Of a DNA stretch of 64,000 nucleotides, positions 56,602-64,000 are shown piece by piece (the stretch's first letter is position 1; the number at the start of each line of letters is the position of its first letter). The position numbers and the translations under genes are program-made. Origin of the DNA: Comamonas sp. (GTDB taxonomy: Bacteria; Pseudomonadota; Gammaproteobacteria; Burkholderiales; Burkholderiaceae_C); the NCBI GenBank assembly GCA_015478895.1, contig JADMKK010000041.1, positions 237,884 to 301,883 of the forward strand, written 5' to 3'. The notes under the pieces were generated by a model, which worked only from the letters and a program-made list of their open reading frames with translations, searched no databases and was not told the origin of the DNA.

Positions 56602-56668
56602 GTTTGCAGGGTTCCTTAGAGAGAATCTTGTACAGAAATAAGTTCAAAGAGAGCGATGCAGTTGGCAC

Positions 56669-57427
56669 TCATGCTAAACGCATTGGTTCAATTACCAACT
56701 TTTCGCCCTCTAAACGGGCCTGGGCAGGCTTGCCTGCGATGTCTTTGGGCAAGTCTGTTTCCAAAGCCCGGTAGTTGCCCGCAATCGACAACAGCTGCGG
56801 TTCCATGCAGGTGCTGAAAATGCGAGCTTCGGTATTGCCGCGCGCGCCCGCCACCGCCCGTCCGCGTAAGGGTGCATAGACATGCACATTGCCATCGGCA
56901 ATCACTTCTGCACCGTAGCTGACTACCGCCATCACCACCAGATCGCAACCCTTGGCATAGACCTGTTGGCCAGAGCGCAAAGGCTTGTCAATGATCATGG
57001 CGTTGGGCGCAGGCGCGGGGATTTCTCGGATGACTTCCACCGGCACTTCCCGAATGACTTCGACCTCCCGCACCTCTTGCTTGGCACGCACTGGGTGGGC
57101 ATCGGGTGCGGGCATCAAGCCCGCAGCGCGCGCCGCCGCCATTTGTTCGGGCGAGCCATTGCACACGGCCACAGGTAAGGTCCGGTGGCGCTTGAGCAGT
57201 TTGATGAGTTTGGGAAAGTCGATGGCATCGGTGCTTTCCTGCACGTGCTGCAAATCGATCAGAACCGGATCGTTATCGAAAAAATCGGGGTCGTCTGCCA
57301 GACGCTGAGCCAGATCAGTCGCTAAAACAGAGACGTTGGTGTCTCGCAATGCCACGGCCATGACAGGAAGCTGTGCGCTTTTAAGATCAAAGCTGGAACG
57401 GGCTGAGCCCTGCGGTTCAACGGCCAT
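56669..57427 (-). CDS. minC: septum site-determining protein MinC
   Basis: C-domain PLRSGQQVYAKGCDLVVMAVVSYGAEVIADGNVHVYAPLRGRAVAGARGNTEARIF. Confidence 0.96.
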   Translation of the reverse strand: MAVEPQGSARSSFDLKSAQLPVMAVALRDTNVSVLATDLAQRLADDPDFFDNDPVLIDLQHVQESTDAIDFPKLIKLLKRHRTLPVAVCNGSPEQMAAARAAGLMPAPDAHPVRAKQEVREVEVIREVPVEVIREIPAPAPNAMIIDKPLRSGQQVYAKGCDLVVMAVVSYGAEVIADGNVHVYAPLRGRAVAGARGNTEARIFSTCMEPQLLSIAGNYRALETDLPKDIAGKPAQARLEGEKLVIEPMRLA

Positions 57428-57535
57428 GGTGGGGTGTGCTGTATAGAAGAGGGACGCGAACTCAAAACGCACCAAGTGTACCCCGCAAGCCCGTATCAAC
57501 AAGGCTGTTGTACGAGGTGCAAGCAACAGTTGGTA

Positions 57536-59626
57536 TCAGCATTGCGGGCAAGTTTTGGCGGGGGCTTGGGCCAGGCTACGCTGGGCATAGCCGACAAACC
57601 AGGCCAGACTGGCTGGGTTGGCCATCGTGTCCGGGTTCACAACTTTCTCCAAAGGCTGGCCCAGAAGGAGTTTTTTGATCGGCAGCTCCTGCTTTTTACC
57701 AGTGAGCGTGCGCGGAATCTCCGTCACTTGCACGATCTCATCCGGCACAAAACGCGGGGACACAGCCTGTCGGATGGCGTTCGCAATCTCTTGGCGCAAT
57801 GGGTCATCCAGTTGCAGGTTGGGCCGCAGCACGACAAACATGGGCATAAAGCTTTCACGGCCCAAGTACTCCAGATCCACCACCATGCTGTCGAGCACTT
57901 CGGGCAAGGCCTCGACGGCGCTGTAGATCTCGCTGGTGCCCATGCGCAGGCCATGGCGATTGATGGTGGCGTCACTGCGGCCATAAATCGTGCAGCCGCC
58001 GTGGGGGCTGACTTTGAGCCAATCACCATGTCGCCAGACTCCGCCCATGCTGGCAGGGCCATTGCCGCCGCCCGGCTGGCGGCCATGGCCGGCGGGATAC
58101 ATGTCAAAGTAGCTGCTGAGGTAACGGCGATTTTCTGCATCTCCCCAGAAATACAGTGGCATGGACGGGATGGGCTGGGTGCAGACCAGTTCGCCTACCG
58201 CATCTTGCACGGGACTGCCTGCCTCATTCCATGCCTGCACAGCCGCCCCCAGCATGCGGCACTGCATCTCCCCGGCGTGCTGCGGCAGCTCACGATTGCC
58301 GCCAATAAAGGCACCACAAAAGTCAGTGCCACCCGACAAATTGTTCCACCACAGATGGGGGGTGCCCATGCGCTCAAACTGCTGGGTGCCCCAAGCCTGT
58401 ACATCCGGTGGCAGCGGTGAGCCGGTGCTGCCCAGGCCCGTGATACGCGACAAATCGCCGCATTGCGAGAGATCCAATCCTGCTTTCATGCAGCTGGCGT
58501 AAAAAGCCGCACCCGCACCAAAGCTGGTGATCTGATGGCGTGCCGCAAAGCGCCACAGCACGCCCCAGTCGGGCTGGTCTTTGCTGCCGCTGGGGCTGCC
58601 GTCGTAAATCACGCACGTGGTGCCACCCAACAGGCCACCGACCTGTGAATTCCACATCACCCACCCGGTAGAGCTGTACCAATGAAAGCGCTCGCCCCAG
58701 CTTTGGGGGGCGTAGCTGCAACCCACATCGTTGTGCAGCGCTTTCATGGCCAAGGCCACCAACACAATCCCTCCGTGTCCATGCACGATCGGTTTGGGCA
58801 AGCCGGTGGTGCCGCTGGAGTAAACGATCCACAAAGGGTGATCAAAAGGCAGCCAGCGTGGCACAAAGTCCTGTACTTGCGGGCCGTCGGCTGCCACTGC
58901 ATGCTGCCAATCGGCACTGTCGCCGACAGCCTGGCTGGCATACGGTGTGCGCAGCACCAACATGTGCTGCACAGAAGGCAGTTGTGCACGCAGTTCGCTG
59001 GCGATCTGGCTTCTGTCCATGGGCTTGCCCGCGTAATGCACCCCATCCACTGCAATCAGCACCTTGGGTTCAATTTGCTGAAAGCGGTCCAGTACCGCAG
59101 CAGTGCCCATGTCTGGCGAACACACGCTCCAGACGGCGCCCAGGCTGGCAACCGCCAAGAGTGCCACGACGGCTTGGGGAATGTTGGGTAAATAAGCCGC
59201 CACGCGGTCGCCTGGCTCTACGCCCTGGGCCTGTAAATGCAGGGCCAGCGAGGCCACTTGGCGACGCAGTTCGGGCCAGCTCAACTCACTGATTTCACCC
59301 AATTCGTTTTCGGCGATCAGCGCCGGCATGTGGGCAGCGTGTGCCGCATCGACATGGCGCAGCACTTGCTGCGCATAGTTCACCTGGGCGCCGGGAAACC
59401 ATTGTGCTCCGGGCATGACATTGCGCCCGAGGGCCGCGCTGTGCGGCGTGGGCGACTGCATGTCAAAGTAATCCCAGATGCTTTGCCAGAAAGCATCCAG
59501 ATCGGTCACCGACCAGTTCCACAGAGCGTCATAGCTATCGAAATGCAGGCCTCGCTGTTGCGCGAGCCAATTTTGATAGTCGCGGATGAGGGGCGTTCGG
59601 CGAGAGGAGGGCATAGAAATCAGCAT
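57536..59626 (-). CDS. acetoacetate--CoA ligase (acetoacetyl-CoA synthetase)
   Basis: AMP-binding YSSGTTGLPKPIVHGHGG; GVWRHGDWLKVSPHGGCTIYGRSDATINRHGLRMGTSEIY. Confidence 0.93.
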   Translation of the reverse strand: MLISMPSSRRTPLIRDYQNWLAQQRGLHFDSYDALWNWSVTDLDAFWQSIWDYFDMQSPTPHSAALGRNVMPGAQWFPGAQVNYAQQVLRHVDAAHAAHMPALIAENELGEISELSWPELRRQVASLALHLQAQGVEPGDRVAAYLPNIPQAVVALLAVASLGAVWSVCSPDMGTAAVLDRFQQIEPKVLIAVDGVHYAGKPMDRSQIASELRAQLPSVQHMLVLRTPYASQAVGDSADWQHAVAADGPQVQDFVPRWLPFDHPLWIVYSSGTTGLPKPIVHGHGGIVLVALAMKALHNDVGCSYAPQSWGERFHWYSSTGWVMWNSQVGGLLGGTTCVIYDGSPSGSKDQPDWGVLWRFAARHQITSFGAGAAFYASCMKAGLDLSQCGDLSRITGLGSTGSPLPPDVQAWGTQQFERMGTPHLWWNNLSGGTDFCGAFIGGNRELPQHAGEMQCRMLGAAVQAWNEAGSPVQDAVGELVCTQPIPSMPLYFWGDAENRRYLSSYFDMYPAGHGRQPGGGNGPASMGGVWRHGDWLKVSPHGGCTIYGRSDATINRHGLRMGTSEIYSAVEALPEVLDSMVVDLEYLGRESFMPMFVVLRPNLQLDDPLRQEIANAIRQAVSPRFVPDEIVQVTEIPRTLTGKKQELPIKKLLLGQPLEKVVNPDTMANPASLAWFVGYAQRSLAQAPAKTCPQC

Positions 59627-59831
59627 GCGCTGACCTTATGCCGAGCGCCATGAAGCCACCATGTCACCAGCCCTGATTGACAAGCGGTAGGCAAAACCCA
59701 TTGACATCTCGCAATGGGGCTTCTATTGACCCAATACAAGCGTTGCCGGTCGCAAAGCATCGCAAAATCGTTGAGCGAGCCCGCCGCCAGTGAGAGGGCA
59801 CGATATTTCATTCATTTTGATGATTGCGCAC

Positions 59832-61118
59832 ATGTCCATGCACACCGATGTTCTGATCGTGGGAGCCGGCCCGGCTGGTTTGTCTCTTGCCATTGCCTTG
59901 GCTCAAGCGGGCCTGAAAGCCACCGTACTGGAGGCGCAAAGCCAGGAGCAGCTGTCCCAGCCTGCCCCCGATGGCCGCGAAATTGCCCTGACCCACCCCA
60001 GCGTGCAGACCTTGAAGCGCCTAGGCACCTGGCAGCGCCTGCAAGCGCATGAACTGGGCTGCATCCGGCAAGCCATCGTGCACGATGGCCCGGTAGGCCA
60101 GCGGGCTACGCTGGACATCGTGGCCGATGGCAGCGGCGCAGATTTTCTGGGGCGCATTGTTCCCAATCACGCGCTGCGCCGCACGGCATGGGAGGTGGCC
60201 AGCCAGACCGCCGGGGTCACTTTGGTGACGGATGCACGCGTCACCCAAGTTCACACCACCGATGCCTATGCCGAGGTGCACTACACCACACAAGACAGCG
60301 GCATTCGCGTAGATGCGCCACCACTGCGCGCGCCGCTGGTGGTGGCAGCCGACAGCCGTTACTCGGCCGTACGCCGCATGCTGGGTGTGGGTGCGGATAT
60401 GCATGACTTTGGCCGCAGCGTGATGGTGTGCCGCTTGAGCCATACCCAGTCGCACGACGACAAGGCACACGAATGCTTTGGCTATGACCGCACGCTGGCG
60501 ATTTTGCCGCTGCAGCCCGATCCTGATACGGGCGAGCTGCTGTGCTCTGCCGTGGTCACCACCGACTCAGCCGATGCACAGCACCTCATGCAGCTTTCAC
60601 CCAATGATTTTGCGGCGCATGTTCAAGCGCATTTTCAGGATCGGCTGGGTGCCATGACACTGCTGGGAGATCGCCACATCTATCCCTTGGTCGCGACTTA
60701 CGCGCACCGTTTTAGTGGCGAGCGTTTTGCGCTGTTGGGCGACGCTGCGGTCGGCATGCACCCCGTGACCGCGCACGGGTTCAACTTGGGCTTGTCGGGG
60801 GTGGAGCGGCTCACCGCAGCCATTGTTGCCGCACGTTCAGCTGGCAAGGATTGGGGGCGCAGCAGTGCCTTGAGCAGCTATGCGCAGGGCCACCACCGGC
60901 ATGCTTTTCCTATTTTTCAGGGCACCAATGCGGTGGTGAAGTTGTTCACCGATGCACGCCCGGTGCCGCGTCTGGTGCGACAGGCCGTGCTGCAGGCATC
61001 GCGCCGCCTGCCTCCGTTGAAAACCGCCATCGTGGCGCAGCTCACCGGGCGCAGCCCTTGGCAATTGCTCAGCAAGCAATTGCCCAAGCTCCCTTTCTTT
61101 CCGCGCAAGGGCAGCTAG
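59832..61118 (+). CDS. FAD-dependent hydroxylase, UbiH/UbiF/UbiM family
   Basis: DVLIVGAGPAGLSLAIALAQAG; GERFALLGDAAVGMHPVTAHGFNLGLSG; HHRHAFPIFQGTNAVVKLFTD. Confidence 0.9.
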   Translation: MSMHTDVLIVGAGPAGLSLAIALAQAGLKATVLEAQSQEQLSQPAPDGREIALTHPSVQTLKRLGTWQRLQAHELGCIRQAIVHDGPVGQRATLDIVADGSGADFLGRIVPNHALRRTAWEVASQTAGVTLVTDARVTQVHTTDAYAEVHYTTQDSGIRVDAPPLRAPLVVAADSRYSAVRRMLGVGADMHDFGRSVMVCRLSHTQSHDDKAHECFGYDRTLAILPLQPDPDTGELLCSAVVTTDSADAQHLMQLSPNDFAAHVQAHFQDRLGAMTLLGDRHIYPLVATYAHRFSGERFALLGDAAVGMHPVTAHGFNLGLSGVERLTAAIVAARSAGKDWGRSSALSSYAQGHHRHAFPIFQGTNAVVKLFTDARPVPRLVRQAVLQASRRLPPLKTAIVAQLTGRSPWQLLSKQLPKLPFFPRKGS

Positions 61119-61126
61119 GAGCGGGT

Positions 61127-61729
61127 CTACGCAAAGCGTGTGTGTGCCAAATGGGGTTGCTGCTGGGCTTGATTGAGCCATTGGTGCAACTGCGGGTAGG
61201 CCTGGGTTGCGAACAGCGCAGGCAAGCGAAAGCGCACATAGTCCAGCGCCACGGCCGTCGTAATGGTGTCCAGCGTGGCGTGGTCTGCCAGCGGTGTGGG
61301 GCTGGCACTTTCCAGTTGCTGCAGCACGCGGCCGATGGACGTCAAACGGCGCTGGCCCATGACGCTGGTGTCCGCCTGCATTCCCTCGTATTTGCGGCCA
61401 ATCACTACATGGAAAGCAGCCTCCATCAAGCCGTAAGCCACGCTGGTGCGCGCCAGCACAGCGGCAGCATGGGCGGCCGGCACCAAGGCGGGGCCGGTAC
61501 CCACCATATCCAGGTACTGGGCAATCAGCAGTGACTCGGCAATGGCGCTGCCCTCGGGTGTGATCAGTACGGGAATGCGCAACTGGGGGTGTACGGCCAG
61601 CAAGGCCGGATCGTGGTTCCAGGGATCGGCGCTGACCAGCGTTAACTGATCTGCCAGCCCCTTTTCCAAGGCGACGACACGCACAACGCGGGCAAACGGG
61701 GATGTGGTGTTGAGAAAGAGCTGCATCAA
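61127..61729 (-). CDS. glutathione S-transferase family protein
   Basis: FLNTTSPFARVVRVVALEKGL; PVLITPEGSAIAESLLIAQYLD. Confidence 0.9.
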   Translation of the reverse strand: MMQLFLNTTSPFARVVRVVALEKGLADQLTLVSADPWNHDPALLAVHPQLRIPVLITPEGSAIAESLLIAQYLDMVGTGPALVPAAHAAAVLARTSVAYGLMEAAFHVVIGRKYEGMQADTSVMGQRRLTSIGRVLQQLESASPTPLADHATLDTITTAVALDYVRFRLPALFATQAYPQLHQWLNQAQQQPHLAHTRFA

Positions 61730-61750
61730 GCGGAATGAATCAAAATTATC

Positions 61751-61797
61751 AAAAAAATAGCTACTACCCCTTGCTACACAAGGGCTAGAGGCTGTTT
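61751..61797 (+). repeat. short-class intergenic palindromic repeat overlapping the 3' end of the YbfB-like MFS gene
   Basis: AAAAAAATAGCTACTACCCCTTGCTACACAAGGGCTAGAGGCTGTTTTTG. Confidence 0.85.
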
Positions 61798-62964
61798 TTG
61801 CTTAGAAAATAAAACCAAGACAGTGCCCAGCGCCAGCGCTACGCAACCCCAGACAAACAGGCTGCGGTAGCTGCCCGTGCTGGCATAGCTGTAGGCCATC
61901 AGATAGCCCGCCGTGGCTTGCAGCAGTGCAAAAGCTGCGGTGGCATAGCCCCACATGCGTTTGTGGCGCGCCGGGCCGATCAGTTGCATCAAGTAGCCTG
62001 ACGTAATGGCCGCCATGCCCGGCGACAGCGCGCCCACCACGAACCCTGAAACGGCGTGCCCGGCAAAGCCCACCCACACCAGCGGCAAGCCAATCGCCAC
62101 GGCCTTCAACGCATAGGCCCCCGTGGTGGTGCGCCACCAGCCCCAGCGCGTGGCGCACAGCGAGGCACACAGCGGGCCTACGACGGCACCGAGCCCAAAA
62201 ATTGCCCACTGCGTGGAGCCATAGGTGGCCCCCATATCCAGCTCACGCGCCAGGTAATCGACCCAGAACACGGTGTGCGGCACAAAGCCAAAGGCGTCGC
62301 TGCCATAGGCAATAAACACCAGCACCACGGGCAGCGTCCACAGCGCTGCAGCAGGCAGGGACGAAGGTGCGGCCCCTAGGGTTACGGCGACTGGTGCGGG
62401 TGCTGGCAATGCCCGCGCATAGCGCCAGCCCCACCACAAGGCGGCGGCGCTGACGGCGCTCAAGCCTAGCCATACCGCCGTCAAGCTTTGCTGCGCCAAG
62501 CTCGGTACCAAGGTGGCCGACAGCAGTGCGCCCACGCCAATGCCGCTGAACATCAGTGGCCCTAAAGCAGCGCGGCGCTCCAGGGGGGTAGCGGCCATGG
62601 CGACCGAGGGGCCAAGCACCATCAACATGGCGCCCGCAATGCCAGAGATCAGGCGCCAGACAAAGAACACCGGCATGGGCTGCGCAAAGCTGCAGCCAAC
62701 AAAGCTCAGCATCACGGCCACCCAGCAGATCACCAGCATACGTACAGCGCCCAGGCGCTCAGCCAGCGGCGCAGCCGCCAGTGCGCCGATCAAGTAACCC
62801 AGCAAGTTGGCCGCGCCCAGGTAAGCGACTTGTTCCCCACTGAACCAACCGGCCAGCACCATCTGCGGCATGAGGGCGGTGTAAGCAAATCGGGCCAGCC
62901 CAACGCCACTCAAGGTAGCGAGAAAGCCAGTGAAAAACAGCGGAAGTTCAGAACGACGAATCAC
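61774..62964 (-). CDS. YbfB/YjiJ family MFS transporter
   Basis: GFLATLSGVGLARFAYTALMPQMV; LGAANLLGYLIGALAAAPL. Confidence 0.9.
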   Translation of the reverse strand: MIRRSELPLFFTGFLATLSGVGLARFAYTALMPQMVLAGWFSGEQVAYLGAANLLGYLIGALAAAPLAERLGAVRMLVICWVAVMLSFVGCSFAQPMPVFFVWRLISGIAGAMLMVLGPSVAMAATPLERRAALGPLMFSGIGVGALLSATLVPSLAQQSLTAVWLGLSAVSAAALWWGWRYARALPAPAPVAVTLGAAPSSLPAAALWTLPVVLVFIAYGSDAFGFVPHTVFWVDYLARELDMGATYGSTQWAIFGLGAVVGPLCASLCATRWGWWRTTTGAYALKAVAIGLPLVWVGFAGHAVSGFVVGALSPGMAAITSGYLMQLIGPARHKRMWGYATAAFALLQATAGYLMAYSYASTGSYRSLFVWGCVALALGTVLVLFSKQKQPLALV

Positions 62965-63062
62965 AGCGTACCTTGGAGTGAGGAAAGCAGATTAGGCCCT
63001 TGTCTACATCACGTCCAATGATTCAAAATGAATCTCTTTATCTTGTTTTGTGATGTGGTGCC

Positions 63063-63950
63063 ATGCAATTGAAATCCTTACGCATTTTTGATGCCGTGTG
63101 CGACACAGGCAGTTTTGGTGCAGCGGCCCAGCGACTGCATACCGTGCAATCAAACGTGACGGCGCACATCAAAAAGCTCGAAGACGAATTGGGCGTGCAG
63201 TTAATGGAGCGCAGCAGCACACCAGTGCGATTGACGCCTGCAGGCCACACCTTGCTGCCGCATGCGCAGCGCTTGCTGCAAACCCATGACGCCACTTGCG
63301 CATTGTTTGCGGGCGATGCGCCGCCGGCAGGCAGCTTGCGCATTGGTGCCATGGAAAGCACGGCGGCACTGCGCCTGCCCAGCGTGTTGGCACAGCTGTA
63401 CCAAGCCCATCCACATATTGATTTGCAGTTGCGCACGGGGCCGTCAGGCTGGCTGCTCGAAGAGCTGCAACGTGGCACTTTGGACTGCGCGCTGGTGGCG
63501 GGGCAGCCACCGCATCCGCGCTGGTGGGGGCAGGCAGTGTTTCAAGAAGAGTTGGTGCTGGTGAGCTGTGCGCCGCTGCAGCAACTGCCATCTCCTGAGA
63601 TGCTGCTGAGCACACCGTTTTTGGCGTTTCGCCAAAGCTGCAGCTACCGCCAGCGCATTGAGTTGCTGCTGGCCAGCCAGGGTATTACGGGCGTGCGCAT
63701 CATGGAAATGGGATCGCTGGACGCCATCTTGGGCTGCGTGGCTGCAGGCATGGGCTTTGCGCTGATGCCGCTGGCGCTGATGCACAGCCAGCAAAGCCGT
63801 TTTGGGGTGCATACCTTGGTGCTGCCAGAGCCCCTGCGCAGCCAGATTGCACTGGTCGACACCTGGCTGGTGGCGCCGGAGCGCGAAGGTTGGTCGCCGC
63901 AATTGCATGCGCTGGCTGATTTGCTGGTTGCGCCGGCGTTGTCAGCTTAG
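63063..63950 (+). CDS. LysR family transcriptional regulator (divergent from the MFS gene)
   Basis: LKSLRIFDAVCDTGSFGAAAQRLHTVQSNVTAHIKKLEDELGVQLMER. Confidence 0.93.
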   Translation: MQLKSLRIFDAVCDTGSFGAAAQRLHTVQSNVTAHIKKLEDELGVQLMERSSTPVRLTPAGHTLLPHAQRLLQTHDATCALFAGDAPPAGSLRIGAMESTAALRLPSVLAQLYQAHPHIDLQLRTGPSGWLLEELQRGTLDCALVAGQPPHPRWWGQAVFQEELVLVSCAPLQQLPSPEMLLSTPFLAFRQSCSYRQRIELLLASQGITGVRIMEMGSLDAILGCVAAGMGFALMPLALMHSQQSRFGVHTLVLPEPLRSQIALVDTWLVAPEREGWSPQLHALADLLVAPALSA

Positions 63951-64000
63951 GGCGTGTTCACATTACCGCAGGTGTTCGCAAATCAAAGCGATGGAGACGA

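Noticed and set aside
57010-57080. VIREVP-like internal repeat in MinC
   Set aside because: Short low-complexity linker (EVREVEVIREVPVEVIREIP) between the MinC domains; linker repeats of this type are unremarkable.
1-64000. CRISPR array, prophage, IS element, integron or tRNA/rRNA gene
   Set aside because: No regularly spaced direct repeats, transposase/integrase/phage ORFs or tRNA-like cloverleaf sequence recognised on either strand. The 76-nt hairpins match tRNA length by coincidence only and are not cloverleafs.

Overview
Chromosomal window that looks like a Comamonadaceae-type beta-proteobacterium (inferred from gene content and repeat style; no search run). It is densely coded, with about 60 supportable CDSs and no sign of prophage, transposase, CRISPR, tRNA or rRNA. 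Content: an acyl-CoA dehydrogenase fragment and two CaiB/BaiF CoA-transferases; a LysR/PACE-efflux divergent pair; the B12/AdoMet half of a split MetH behind an SAH riboswitch; a cyanophycin-synthetase-like protein with an intact ATP-grasp half but a degenerate Mur-ligase half; argE; tandem EF-hand paralogs; recQ; threonine dehydratase; succinyl/acetyl-CoA transferase; an NCS2 permease; two branched-chain-type ABC importers (one with a fused LivH-LivM permease); fpr; a two-component system; an AmpG-like MFS protein; an AraC gene with an in-frame stop next to an EamA exporter; azurin; minCDE; acetoacetyl-CoA synthetase; and a UbiH/UbiM-like hydroxylase. The least explained signal is a dispersed intergenic palindromic repeat family (11 copies in 64 kb, almost all just 3' of stop codons). 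It has a short hairpin class and a long class. Four long copies are each exactly 76 nt between arm ends, with conserved or covarying arms and non-conserved interiors.
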